In this document: positions 10,378-21,322 of the stretch, piece after piece
How the letters are laid out: the number at the start of each line of letters is the position of its first letter
How positions within the stretch are numbered: position 1 is the stretch's first letter
DNA from: UBA7985 sp038141425
GTDB taxonomy: Bacteria; Pseudomonadota; Alphaproteobacteria; UBA7985
Assembly (NCBI GenBank): GCA_038141425.1
Contig: JAYQIC010000001.1
Coordinates: 62,001 to 126,000 of the forward strand
DNA: 64,000 nt
Reading direction: 5' to 3'
The notes under the pieces: generated by a model
Databases searched by the model: none
Told to the model about the DNA's origin: nothing
Seen by the model: only the letters and a program-made list of their open reading frames with translations
Program-made: the position numbers and the translations under genes

Positions 10378-10404
10378 GCACAGGAAAACGCCTGCCGCCA
10401 AGCG

Positions 10405-11287
10405 CTAGATGGGACGGCGCACCAAAGTCGGCAGGCCTGCGCCAGCGGCTTCTATCCGCGCGACCGCTTGTGCCAGCGGTTCAGTCACCACGGCCATGGC
10501 GTGGGCGCTGGCGTGGATCAGCTGGCTGTCGTCGACCATCAGCGCGACATGACCATCCCAGAACAGCAGGTCGCCGCGCCGGAGCGCCTGACCATTCGCC
10601 TGCCAATCCGTGCCAAAGCTTTCACCAACGCTGTCATCGAGCCAGTCGAGCGGATCGCCGGCTTGCATATCGCTGTCGCGCGGCAGATCGCGGCCACAGG
10701 CGGCAAAGGCGCGCTGCACCAGCGCCGAGCAATCCAGCCCCAGCGACGATCGCCCACCCCACAGGTAGGGCGTGTGCAGGAACATTTGCGCCACCGTCAC
10801 CGGATCAGCAGCGGCGGCGTCTGCCGCCAGCAGGTGGCCGGTGAAGACCCACTCATCCGGGCCGATGCGGCTGAAGTCTCCGTCCTGTTCCTCGACCCGG
10901 ACGTCGCTGCCCATGGACAGCGCGGCCGAAACCGGCGCCGTGGAGGTCGGGGGTCGCGTAAACGAAGCTGCGCAGCGCGCCCAACCGATGGGTCGGCTCG
11001 GCAATATCCGGGGAAAGCGCGGCGGTCGGGATATAGCCGACCGTGCCGTCGGTCTGCAGCTGGCACCACGAAAAGCCGTCCCGGTCCTCGAACACCATCA
11101 CCCGCTCGCCCAGCAGCGCTTCGCTGGCCCGGTCTGCGCGGGCATCGGGCTGGGCGAAAATCGGCACGACCGGGGCGATGACCTGCTCCAGCGCGCCGTC
11201 GACCACCGCGTGATCCTCGGGCAGCAGGTCGGCAAGACGGCTGTCGGCGAGGTCGGGGCGGACGGCGTGGCGGCGGGGGTCAAACAC
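10405..11287 (-). CDS. NlpC/P60 cell-wall hydrolase with SH3-like domains (frameshifted)
   Basis: A C40-type peptidase of about 293 residues. The N-terminal part (LLGERVMVFEDRDGFSWCQL, then GTVGYIPTAALS) is a bacterial SH3-like domain; a second one follows (VRVEEQDGDFSRIGPDEWVF). The catalytic domain has FLHTPYLWGGRSSLGLDCSA with the nucleophile Cys and HVALMVDDSQLIHASAHAM with the catalytic His. Such enzymes cleave peptide stems of murein. One break near 10940 separates the two SH3 domains. The start is a GTG at 11287; the opening MFDPRRHAVRPDLAD fits the family. It is followed 32 bases downstream of its own start side by the dipeptidase gene's end. Confidence 0.8.
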
Positions 11288-11369
11288 GGGCGAATATCCG
11301 GCTGGTGGGTGCTGTTTCGAGGCCGCGCAGACCTAGCATGATTGATTGCCCGCCTGACCAAAACCCGGT

Positions 11370-12349
11370 TCACCAGACTTCGGCCGCCACCCGGCGCATG
11401 TTCTGCCCCAGCACCTTATCAGCGATCCGGGGGCCAAGGTGATCGTCGAGCAGCCCCGGAAGCATCGCCCATGCCTCGGGCGCAAGATAGCCCCGCCGAT
11501 GGCGGTCGCGCTGTGGTCATAGTCGAAGGACTCAGGCCACCAGTGGTGCGGGTCAAAGCTCTCCCCAGTCGCCGGATCGGGCGGCGGGGTCTCGTCCACC
11601 CCGTCCTGCCCGAACCACATGTCCGAGCCCAGCCCGACGTGCTCCTCGCCGACCGTGGCCAGTGCGTGATCGATGTAGGGGAGCATATCCTGCGCCGTGG
11701 GCGCCCGGTCCAGCCCCATGAACTTTCCCACCCCGGTCGGGCAGACCACGCCGCCGGTTCCGGCGACAGCGCGCATCTGCGCGTCAGAGATGTTACGGGC
11801 GTGATCGTGGAGGGCGGCAGCGTTGGCGTGGCTGTACACCACCGGCCGGGTCGAGGTGGCGATGATGTCGAAGGACGAGGCCTCGCCGGTGTGCGAAAGG
11901 TCGAGCAGTACGCCGACGCGGTTGGCTTCGGCGACCACGTCGTGGCCCAGCGCGGTCAGCCCCATGGGCGCATCGTGGCAGCCCCCGGCAACGTCGTTGT
12001 TGCGGTTATAGGCCAGGTGCATCATCCGCACGCCCTGCGCGTGGAAGGTCGCGACGGCTTCGGCCCGGCCCTGCAGCGGGCGGGCGCCCTCCAGATCGAA
12101 GGCGACGCCAGTGACGCCGGGTTGGAGATCGTCGATGGAACCCACCAGCACCAGCCCCGGTGTGGCGGCGATGGCGGCGGTAAAGTGGGCAATGACGGGC
12201 TCGATCTGCGCGAGGGGGTTCATGCACATGCCGATGTTAAGCGAGATGAAATCAACCCCGGCGCGCTGGTATGCCAGCAGGTCGCGCACGTCCGTATCCA
12301 CCGAGATTGGCAGGCAGACGTGGGCGTCCCACTTGAAACGACCGCCCAC
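11370..12349 (-). CDS. Membrane dipeptidase family M19 protein
   Basis: A renal-dipeptidase-like amidohydrolase of about 325 residues. Conserved parts are GVTGVAFDLEGARPL, VRMMHLAYNRNNDVAGGCHD, GVLLDLSHTGE (metal-ligand His), RPVVYSHANA and HVGLGSDMW. The N-terminal HxD metal site of classical members appears as DAHVCLPI, so Cys replaces the Asp. I chose the GTG at 12347-12349, preceded by GAAGG, because it starts immediately after the RND gene stop; a TTG at 12388 is the longer alternative. A missing base at about 11490 shifts the tail, which should end LDDHLGPRIADKVLGQNMRR. Confidence 0.8.
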
Positions 12350-12350
12350 C

Positions 12351-15300
12351 TCAGGCGCCTTCGTCGGCCAGCGGTGGATCGGCCGCAACCGGTTGCGCGG
12401 TCGAGGCGAAGCGCGGTCTGCGCTTGCTCAGCAGCCGGCTGATGACCACCGTGGCCGAGCGCAGCGAGGAGGTGATGTCGTGCTGCACGGCGAACAGCGC
12501 CGGGGCCAGCACCAGCACCACGATCGTCCCCAGCCCAAGGCCATAGACGATGGTCAGCGACGGCGGGATCAGGAACTGCGCCTGCACCGAAGTCTCGAAC
12601 AACAGGGGCATCAGCCCGCCGATGGTGGTCAGCGAGGTCAGCAGCACTGGCCGCAGCCGGTCGGCGGCGCCGTCGAGGATGGCGTTGCGCACCGGCTGGT
12701 GCCGCGCCCGCCGCTCGATGGTGCTGATCAGGACGATGCTGTCGTTGACGATAATCCCGGTCAGGCCGACAAACCCGATCAGCGACAGGAAGCTCAGCAC
12801 CTGCCCGTGGATCAGGTGGCCGAAGATCATCCCGACGAAACCCAGCGGGATGATCGCCATCACGATCAAAGGACGGAAGAACGACTGGAACACCCACGCC
12901 AGCGTCAGGAAGATCAGCGCCATGGCAATGATCAGCACGTTGCGGAAGCCGATCAGGAACTCGCGCTCTTCTTCTGACTCGCCCTCGAAGGCGACCTGCA
13001 CACCGAAGTCACCCTCCAGCGCGCCGATGGCGCCGATTTCGCGCAGGCGGGCTTCGACGTCACCGACGTTGCCCGTGTCTTCGTTGAGCTCGGCCTGCAC
13101 CGTGATCCGGCGCGCGCCGTCGCGGGACTGGATCAGGGAGAACCCGGCGATTTCGGTGAAATCCACCACCTGATTGAGCTTCACCGGCGTACCCGCAGGC
13201 GTGTAGAGGTCGAGCCCGGCGAGGAAGTTGGCGGTCTGCACGGCTTCATCGACCTTGACCGTCACCGATATCTCGCCGTCGTCGCGGACCAGATTGACGG
13301 CCGTTTCACCGCTGATCCAGGCACGCAATTGCTGGCCGACACTGCCGGCGTCAAAGCCCAGCGCCGCACCGCGGTCAGAGACCTGCGCGACCAGCTGCGT
13401 GGTGCCATAGGGCGTGTCGTCCTCGGCTTCGGAGACCCCTTCGATGCCGTTGAGGAAGGCCGATAGCTGCAGGGCTGCGGCTTTGAGCTTCTCGGTCTCA
13501 CCGCCGACCAGCGCCACCGAGATCGCGGAGGCATCGCCCCCGCCAAAGGAACGCCGCGACGCAAGGCCTTCGAGCTTTGGGTGTTTGGGGATCGACTGCA
13601 GGCCGAAGAACAGCGAGCGGGTGCCGTATATGCGGGTGTCCTGCTCGACCAGCTCGACCCGCACGTTGCCCAGCAGGTCGGGATCGGCGACTGAGCCGGT
13701 GCCGCCGAAGCCAAAGCCACCACGGGCACCGACCTGGCTGAAGATCACCACCACGTCGTCCTCGGGCGGGACGCTCTCGATCCGCTCTTCAAGACGCTCG
13801 ATCTTGGCGGCGAGCACGCGCTGATCGTACTGGCGCTTGGGCCAGGAGTACCAGGCCCCCTCGCCCATGTCGTCGAGCTCGCGCTGCATGTTGGACAGGT
13901 GGCTGGTGCGAGCATCACGGATCAGCTCGGGCACGTAGGCCTCGGCCATCATCAGCTGCTCGAGCGTGTCGGCGCGGGTCGCGCCCTCGACCATGGTGAG
14001 GTTGACGTCGACGGTATTGTTCTCGGGCCGGATGAAGAATGACCAGCGCGGCGAGCCGGTCAGGACCATGGCAATGGCGTAGACGAAGATCACCAGGACC
14101 CCGGCCAGCAGCGGATAGCGCGCCCAGACGAAGAAGCCGACCATGGGCCGGAACATGCGCAGGCGGACGTGCTCGAAACCGGCGTCAAAGCGGGTGCGGA
14201 AACCGGCAATGGCGGCGTTGATCGGGGTTGGATGGCCATTGCCCGAACGCAGGCGCCGCTCGGCGCGCTCCCGCTGCTTGAGGGCGTGGTACATATGCCC
14301 GGGCAGGACGAGGAAACACTCGATCAGCGAGGCGATCAGCACCGCGACCACGGTCACCGGAATATCGCTGGCGATCGATCCCAGTCGTCCCGGCAGGAAA
14401 TACAGCACCCCAAAGGCGACGATGGTGGTGGTCGCGGCGGCGATGACCGGCCCGATCATGCGCTTGGCCCCGATGATCGCGGCCTTGGCCGGCTTGTAGC
14501 CCTGCTGGTGCAGGAAATCGGCGTACTCCCCCACCACAATGGCATCGTCGACAATGATCCCCAGCGACAGGATCAGCGCGAACAGCGTGAACATGTTGAT
14601 CGACAGACCCAGCGCCCACATGACCCCCAGCGTCGCGGCGATCGACACCGGGAATACCAACGGCGATCCAGAATGCCGTCCGCATGTTGAGGAACAGGAA
14701 CAGGAAGGCGAGCACGATCAGCACGCCGTAGAATGCGTTGTCGCGCAGCAGCAGCACCCGGCCGAGGATGAGGTCGGCACGGACGTCGTAGTTCTCGATG
14801 GTGATGTTGGCAGGCAGGGTCGGCCGGATCTCTTCGAGGTACTCGCGGATCACGGCCTGCTGGCGGATGGCATCACCCTCCGGGCCGCGCCGGATCTGCA
14901 GCGAGATGGCGGGCTCGCCCTGAAAATAGATGGAGCGGCCGGTGTCGGGGACGGATTCTGTGACCTGCGCAACGTCACGGACGCGGATGACGGTGCCATC
15001 AGGCTCTGCACGGATTGGCGAGTCCGCGATGCTGCCGGCGCTGGCCTCGGTACCGAGCGTGCGCACCGCCCGCTCCCCGCCCAGCGTCCCGGCGGGCAGA
15101 TCATTGGCCCGACGTGCAATCGCGGCAGAAACGTCGGGCGGGGTCAGGCCCAGACGGCGCAGGGCGGCTTCATCGACCTCGACCTCGATCTCCGGATTGC
15201 GAGCGCCCTGCACGTTGACTTCGAGCAGGCCACGGGTCAGCAGGTCGTCGCGCATGCGCTCGGCAATGGTCTTCAGCCCGGACTGCGACAGCGGCCCGGC

Positions 15301-15786
15301 GATCAGGATCGAGGAAACGGGGTCGCGGAAGGCGGAAACCCGGATGCGGGCATCGGCGGCGTCTTCAGGAAAGCTGTTCTCGACCGCATCGACGGCCGAG
15401 GTCACGTCGGCCAGCGCCTGCTCCATATCCGTGCCGGTCTTAAACAGCAGCGAGAACACAGCCGCATTGTCGTTGGCCGATGCGAAGACTGAATCGACGT
15501 TTTCGAGGAAACGCACTTCGGGCTCGAGCACCTGCACGATGGCCTCGTCGACCGAGGCTGCTGGTGCATCAGGCCAGCTGACGTTGACGGTAATGCGCTC
15601 CTGCACAAAGTCCGGGAAGAACTGGGTGCGCAGGTTGAAGAATGCCCAGACCCCGGCAGCGATCATCAACATCATCAGGATGTTGGCTGCCGTTCCGTGC
15701 CGGGCAAAGGCGGCGATGAAGCCCTTCTCCACGTCGGTGTCGCGAATGACTTCGGGGCGTTCGGGGCGGTAAGCGGTCAATGCCAT
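12351..15786 (-). CDS. RND efflux pump inner-membrane permease (frameshifted)
   Basis: A resistance-nodulation-division transporter of about 1145 residues, longer than the usual 1030. It has the first membrane helix (AANILMMLMIAAGVWAFFNL), the periplasmic pore domains, and helix 4 with the proton-relay Asp pair in LSLGIIVDDAIVVGEYADF. A second half repeats the fold (LIGFVGLTGIIVNDSIVLIS). An extra G near 14650 breaks the frame between helices 2 and 3 (VGIP then VSIAATLGVMWALG). The extra length sits in the second periplasmic loop (around DDVVVIFSQVGARGGFGFGG). The gene begins 15 bases after the adaptor gene, so both form one operon exporting an unknown substrate. Confidence 0.9.
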
Positions 15787-15801
15787 GGTTCAGCCTCCCC
15801 C

Positions 15802-17864
15802 TCAGCCTGCAACCGGCGGGGATGGCGGGAAGCAGCTGTCCAGATCGATCCCGGCGCGCTCCTTGAGACCCGCCATCCGGGATGGGTCCTGAATGGTGCC
15901 GCGTTCCAGCGCGGGAATGATGAAGCCCTTTGGCATGGCGGGCAGGTCGGAGTTCTCGACCAGCTCGATCAGGCAGGATTGCTGTTCAGCGGTCAGGTCA
16001 ACCGGGCCATCGCCGGTTGGGAACCCGCCGGGGTCGGCCTCGGCCGCAGCTTCAACCATCGCGGCAGCGGGTTGAGAGGCCGGGAAGCAGCTGTCCAGAT
16101 CGATCCCGGCACGCTCCTTCAGGCCCGCCATCCGGGATGGATCCTGAATGGTGCCGCGTTCTAGCGCGGGAATGATGAAGCCCTTGGGTGCGGCGGGCAG
16201 GTCGGAGTTCTCGACCAGCTCAATCAGGCAGGTCTTCTGCTCATCCGTCAGGTCAACCGGGCCGTCGCCGGTCGGGAACCCGCCGGGGTCAGCTTCGGCC
16301 ACAGCGGCCACTTCTGGCGCGGGGGAAGCAGGAATCGATATCCAGCCCCATGCGTTCCTGCATGCCTTTGAGCCGCTCGGGGTTTTCGATTGTGCCGCTG
16401 TCGATCGCGGCGGTGATCCGCTCGCGGGCTCGGTCCGGCAGTCCATCGGCCCCGGCAATCAGGCTCCGCATACATTCCTGCTGGGTCGCATCCAACTCGA
16501 CCGGACCATCGTCCGGGATGCCGCCAACCGGCGCGGAAGCTTCAGCAACCTCCTTCAGGGACTTCAGGACGGTTTGGATTAACCTTGGTGCCTTCACCCA
16601 ACTGGATGAAGCGGCGGGCGACGAAAGCATCACCGGGCCGGACCGCCTCACCCGCGACCAGCGTCACGTCGCCCACCTCGCCGAAGGACATCGACCTCGA
16701 ACACAGTGATGCGGTTGTTATCATCCACGGCGAACATCTCACCTGCAGGGCTGACAGCTTCGGCCGGCACGACAAAGGCACCCCTTCACCGTCGGTTCCG
16801 GGAAGCTGTAGGCCATGAACGCGCCCACCGGCGGAACGTTGCCCGGATTGATGTCTTTCAGCCGGGCGAAAATGTCGATCCCGCCCTGGTTCTCGGTGAT
16901 GGCAACCGCCGTGCGGTCAATCTCGGCCTCGTAGGACAGGATTTGGCTGCCGACGTCCCACGACAGGGTCAGCGGCAGCCCGCGCAGGACGTCGCGGTTA
17001 CCGCCCGCGCCGATCAGACCACCCAGCTGCTCGTCGGAGAGCTGAAAGCGCAGCTCGAGCTGCGACAGGTCCACGAGCTGCGCAAGAATATCGTTGCTGC
17101 CGACCTGGCGGCCCAACGCAAAAGACACGTTCTGTGCCAGACCATCAAAGGGTGCCGTCAGTGTGGTGTTTTCTAGGTTCCGCCGGGCGCGCTCGAGGGT
17201 CAGGCTGGCACGCTCGACCGCCAGCTCGGCCGTGGGGACGGCGGCCTCGGAGCGGGCGACGCTGGCTCGGCGTGCGTCGACTTCGCGCGCGCAGCCAGCG
17301 CGGCATTCTGGCGTTATCCACCGCAGCGGCGGAAACCACCTCCTGATCGAGCAACTGACGCTGGCGCTCGAGGTCTTCCTCGCTCAACGCAAGCTGTTCT
17401 TCGGCCAGCGAAAGCGCAGCAATCTCAACGGCAAGATCGGCCCGCGCGGTCTCAAGCCGGACCCGGGCATCACTCAGGGCGATCTCGGCATCCTTGACGG
17501 CGAGGTCAAATTCAAAGGCATCGACACTGAACAGGGTCTCACCTTCGCGGATGAAGGCGCCCTCGACCAGCTCTGGCGCGCTCGACGCGAGCAAGCCACT
17601 GACCAGGGGGCGCAAATCTGCCGTCCGCCCGGCGGCGATGGAGCCAAAGCCGGTGATCATCGGGGTGAAGTCCTGAGCTTCAAAAACCTGCAGATCCACC
17701 GTGTAAGTCGGCTCTTGAGAGCCGAAAAAACCACCCCCTCGCCCACCGGCAGCTTGGTTGTTCTCAAATCGGGACGAAATCAGGAAAACGCCTACTGCCG
17801 CAATGGCTGCAGTAGCGCCCAGCAGCATGGTGAAACCGGCAACGGCACGAAAGGTCGATCGCAT
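15802..17864 (-). CDS. RND periplasmic adaptor with repeated C-terminal extension (frameshifted)
   Basis: A membrane-fusion protein for the adjacent RND pump. It starts at the ATG 17862-17864 (GGAG upstream) with the anchor FTMLLGATAAIAAVGVFLIS. It has the lipoyl-type half GAFIREGETLFSVDAFEFDL, a coiled-coil hairpin (AEIALSDARVRLETARADLA) and the barrel region FQLSDEQLGGLIGAGGNR. The normal adaptor ends near 16580, but the reconstructed frame continues into three tandem units of about 80 residues, each with DGPV(D/E)L, a mid-unit Cys and a terminal DSCFP. Breaks lie near 17290, 16790, 16690, 16575 and 16322. Whether the repeats are fused to the adaptor or a separate gene depends on the break at 16575. 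Confidence 0.7.
15826..16580 (-). repeat. Three tandem coding repeats of about 80-85 residues
   Basis: Three units end at DSCFP positions near 15828, 16083 and 16323. The two downstream units are nearly identical (both contain GGFPTGDGPVDLT, CLIELVENSDLP, KGFIIPALERGTIQDPSRMA). The upstream unit is diverged (GGIPDDGPVELDATQQECM, DSGTIENPERLKGM). The DNA of the two closer copies is also nearly identical, so the last duplication is recent. Each unit has two conserved Cys that could form a disulfide in the periplasm. Confidence 0.85.
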
Positions 17865-18073
17865 GGGGGCTCCGGCACCGCAGTGCAAAAGTGGATACCA
17901 AGAAACGATGTACGTCGAAGGACGCCCGATTCATCCCCTCGGTCACGAAAAAAACATGCTGATGGTGGCAGGGTTGCAGGGCTGTGCATGGATTATTCCT
18001 GTTCCATCGCATTTTCACGGCTATGGTCCGCGAATTCGTATACGTTACGGTATCGTCTGAAGGAGCCGTGCCC

Positions 18074-19052
18074 ATGTCTGTTGTCATCCGCGCCGTCGGC
18101 AGTGCCTTACCTGCGCGGGCCGTTCCCAACGATGACCTGCCGGCGGCGCTGGAAACCAGTGACGAGTGGATCAAGTCCCGCACCGGTATCGCGCAGCGCT
18201 ATATCGCAGCAGATGACGAAACCACCTCGAGCCTTGCCATCGCGGCGGCTCGTTCAGCGCTGGACAGTGCTGACCTCAAGGCTGACGACATCGACGGCAT
18301 CATTATCGCCACCACCACACCTGACCTGACCTTCCCTGCCGTTGCCACCATGGTCCAGCGTGAGCTGGGGGTTCCCGCGGGCACCCTCGCCTTCGACGTG
18401 CAGGCCGTGTGCGCCGGCTTCATCTACGCCGTTGGTGTCGCCGATGGCTTGCTGCAGGCCGGACGCATGCGCCGGGCGATCGTCATCGGTTCAGAGACCA
18501 TGACCCGTATTCTCAACTGGGAGGATCGAACCACCTGCGTGCTGTTCGGCGACGGTGCAGGCGCGGTGATCATGGAGCGGGACGACAGCCTCGACGCCCT
18601 GACCGGCGAACCCGCGCGGCCTGATCGACCTGCAGATGAACGCCGACGGCAACTTGATCGACATCCTGCACACCACCGGCGGGCCAAGCAGCACCCAGAG
18701 CGTTGGTCATCTTTACATGGCTGGTAAGGAAGTCTTCCGACACGCGGTCGAAAAGATGTCCGGCGCCGTTCTCCACTTGCTGGACGCCCACGGCTTTGAG
18801 CCTGATGACGTGAAGTGGTACGTCCCGCATCAGGCCAATCAGCGCATCCTTGCCGCCGTCGCAGCGCGGATCGGCGCGCCGCCAGAGCGCTTCATTTCTA
18901 CCGTTGCCTCCCACGCCAACACGTCGGCAGCCTCAGTGCCGCTGGCCCTGCACGAATTGGAGCAGAGCGGCGAGTTGCAGCGCGGTGATCTGATGGTGAT
19001 GGCGGGACTGGGCGGCGGCCTGGCCTGGGGCGCGACGCTGCTGCGCTGGTAA
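18074..19052 (+). CDS. fabH: Beta-ketoacyl-ACP synthase III (frameshifted)
   Basis: FabH-type condensing enzyme, about 325 residues, which starts fatty-acid synthesis by joining acetyl-CoA to malonyl-ACP. Motifs are TSDEWIKSRTGIAQRYIA, the active-site Cys in FDVQAVCAGFIYA, GDGAGAVIME, the His in VPHQANQRIL and the Asn in ASHANTSAASVPLALHE. AGGAG at 18061-18065 lies eight bases before the ATG; a GTG six bases earlier is possible. One missing G near 18615 shifts the frame before GLIDLQMNADG. The usual plsX neighbour is absent, so this may be a second, stand-alone KAS III rather than the primary enzyme. Confidence 0.85.
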
Positions 19053-19080
19053 GCCGCGCACCCTTTTCCGACATGCAGGC

Positions 19081-19129
19081 AAAAAAATACCGCCAGCGAA
19101 AAACCCCTAAAGAGGGCCTTCGCTGGCGG
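19081..19129 (-). terminator. Strong hairpin with minus-strand T tract
   Basis: An 11-base-pair perfect stem (19090-19100 with 19119-19129, CCGCCAGCGAA/TTCGCTGGCGG). The adjoining run AAAAAAA (19081-19087) reads as a T tract on the minus strand, so it would stop leftward transcription and protect fabH from antisense reading. On the plus strand it lies 37 bases after the fabH stop but lacks a T run. Confidence 0.6.
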
Positions 19130-19212
19130 CCTGATCGTGCCAAAGGACTCGGTTATGAAACGCCGATTTCTGAAAGACAACGTATTGAAAAGCAGGTTTT
19201 TCATATCTTAGG

Positions 19213-19230
19213 CTGGAGTCGCGACTCCAG
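19213..19230. promoter_or_regulatory. Perfect 18-base palindrome, candidate operator
   Basis: CTGGAGTCGCGACTCCAG is fully self-complementary and sits in a relatively A/T-rich stretch 417 bases before the pckA start codon. Perfect palindromes of this length in a promoter region are typical of dimeric regulator sites. It has no T run next to it, which argues against a terminator. Confidence 0.5.
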
Positions 19231-19532
19231 ACAAATTTTCGCCCCGATTCGCCAAAATTGCCCCAATCCCTGCGTTCGTTGTTTGTTCACAACGCATCGC
19301 ATTACCGGAGTCTGATCGGGATGCCCTCGAGGCCACCGGTCCTGCTGACTGATCCGGTCACCGGCCGACCAGCCTTCCCGGCCCCGAGGGTGAAATGCAA
19401 ACCGGGCGGGCACTTGCTGGTTTTGAAACGCACGTTTCATTCGACCGGAATTACGGCCATTCAACCCAGCCTCCCACAGCCGTGAAGCGGGCTGGCGTTG
19501 AGCCGTTCACGGTTTCACGCACAGGGTGAGTG

Positions 19533-19562
19533 GCCGCGCCGGGTCCAACCGCGCGGCTTTTT
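19533..19562 (+). terminator. Terminator-like hairpin in the pckA leader
   Basis: Stem GCCGCGC (19533-19539) with GCGCGGC (19551-19557), an 11-base loop and TTTTT (19558-19562). It lies 84 bases before the pckA ATG and points toward the gene. It could end a small upstream transcript or attenuate pckA. Confidence 0.6.
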
Positions 19563-19646
19563 GAAACCCAGCCGCCTGCGTGTTCCACCGCGCTGTGACG
19601 GCACGACCCGCCCGACACCCGGCCGGTCGTCTTTGGAGGCTTAAGC

Positions 19647-21314
19647 ATGACCCATCTGGGCGCCCCTGTTCCCTCATCCGCTGAAACCCTGTCGTTCGCC
19701 GCGCAAGCGCGCGAGGTGCACTGGAACCTGAGCCGGGCCGACCTGGTCGCCTGGTCGCTGCGCCTGAATGAGGGTGAGCTCAGCGCTCAAGGCGCGCTGG
19801 TGGCCCGCACGGGTGAATTCACCGGTCGGTCGCCCAAAGACAAATTTACCGTCCGCGATGCCCTGACCGAGAGCAAGGTCGACTGGGGCGCCGTTAATCA
19901 GGCGATGTCGCCCGAGCACTACGACCAGCTTGAAGCCTTGATGGAAGCCGGCGCCGCAGACCAGCGCCTGTTCGTGCAAGACCTGACGGCCGGGGCCGAC
20001 GAAGGCCTGCAGATCGGCGTGCGGGTGGTGACGGCCTACGCCTGGCACAATCTGTTCGCGTATAACATGTTCCTGCGCCCCTCGCCCGAGACCCGCGCGA
20101 GCTTTGCGCCCGATTGGACGGTCATCGACCTGCCCCACTTGACCGCAGACCCATCGGTACACGGAACCGCGTCCGGCACCTTCATCGTGGTCAACTTCAG
20201 TAAGCGAACCGTGCTGATCGGCGGCACGCAGTATGCGGGTGAAATCAAGAAATAGATTTTCGGCGTGCTGAATTTCCTGCTGCCCGAAACCGGCGACCTG
20301 CCGATGCATTGCTCGGCTAACGTGGGTCCGGCGGGCGATGTCGCGCTGTTCTTTGGCCTCTCGGGAACGGGGAAAACGACGCTCTCGGCCGACCCCGAGC
20401 GCGCCTTGATCGGCGACGATGAGCACGGCTGGGGTCCGAATGGCATCTTCAACTTCGAAGGCGGCTGCTACGCCAAGGCCATCAACCTGACCGCCAAAGC
20501 CGAACCGCAGATTTACGCGGCCAGCAACCGCTTCGGCGCGCTGCTGGAAAACGTGGTGCTGGACCCGATGACCAGCGAGCCGGATTTCACCGACGTCAGC
20601 CTGACCGAAAACACCCGCTCGTCCTACCCCATCGACTTCATCCCGGGGCACGTCAAAACCGGCCAAGGGCGAAACCCGCGTGCTGTAATCATGCTGACGG
20701 CAGACGCCTATGGCGTGATGCCGCCGCTGGCGCGGCTTTCGACTGATCAGGCGATGTACCACTTCCTCTCCGGCTATACTGCCAAGGTCGCCGGGACAGA
20801 ACGCGGTATGGGTAACGAGCCTCAAGCGACATTCTCGACCTGCTTCGGTGCGCCATTCATGCCGCGTCATCCCAGTGAATACGCCGACCTCCTGCGCCAG
20901 AAGGTTGAAGCCACAGGTGCGGAGTGCTGGCTGGTGAACACCGGCTGGACTGGTGGCAAGTTTGGCACCGGGCGCCGGATCCCGCTTGAAGCGACCCGGG
21001 CGATGATCAGCGCGATTCTCAGCGGTGCCTTCAAGGAAATCGGGTTCCGCGAGGACCCTTACTTCGGCCTGATGGTGCCCGAAGCCTGTCCGTCGGTCCC
21101 GGCGGATCTGCTGACGCCGTCCTCGACGTGGCAAAAACTGTCCGAATATGAGGATACGGCCGACGATCTTGCACAGCGCTTCGCCAGCAACTTCGAACGG
21201 TTTGTGGATACTGTGCCACAGTCTGTCGTGGAATCTGGGATCGCCCCCGAGTCTGAGCCAGAGCGGAACAACGACGGCCTTATTCCGGTTGTGTTTGGCC
21301 CAAGTCCTGCTTAG
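19647..21314 (+). CDS. pckA: ATP-dependent phosphoenolpyruvate carboxykinase with in-frame amber codon
   Basis: PckA converts oxaloacetate to phosphoenolpyruvate in gluconeogenesis. The 555-codon frame carries all family motifs: TGRSPKDKFTV, IGGTQYAGEIKK, NFLLPETGDLPMHCSANVG, the P-loop GLSGTGKTTLSADP, ERALIGDDEHGW and NTGWTGGKFGTGRRIPL. The codon after GEIKK is TAG (20253-20255) where the family has Ser or Gly (TCG would need one change), and the frame resumes IFGVLNFLLP without a shift. Taken literally this is a nonsense mutation before the active site. GGAGG precedes the ATG, and hspQ starts eight bases after the stop. Confidence 0.9.
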
Positions 21315-21322
21315 GTCAGGGC

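Larger units (their letters stand above)
19130..19646 (+). other. Gene-free leader upstream of pckA
   Basis: About 520 bases without a credible gene. The first part is less GC-rich than its surroundings and contains an 18-base perfect palindrome at 19213-19230. The second part is GC-rich and contains inverted segments (for example CCCTCG near 19323 with CGAGGG near 19384), then a terminator-like hairpin at 19533-19562. A GGAGG at 19635-19639 serves pckA. I cannot match it to a known riboswitch class. Confidence 0.55.

Noticed and set aside
12111..12977. 288-codon plus-strand frame opposite the RND permease
   Set aside because: Composition is His/Gln/Asp-rich and without domains; the minus strand has clear RND sequence.
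19130..19646. Known riboswitch class upstream of pckA
   Set aside because: I could not match the conserved cores of SAM, glycine, TPP, cobalamin or FMN riboswitches.
20253..20255. Pyrrolysine insertion at the pckA TAG
   Set aside because: Pyrrolysine is not expected in this enzyme or lineage, and no pyl gene is seen in the window; nonsense change or miscall is simpler.
19674..21134. 486-codon open frame antisense to pckA
   Set aside because: It is a shadow of GC-rich codon bias; the plus strand carries every PckA motif and the antisense product has no recognisable domain.
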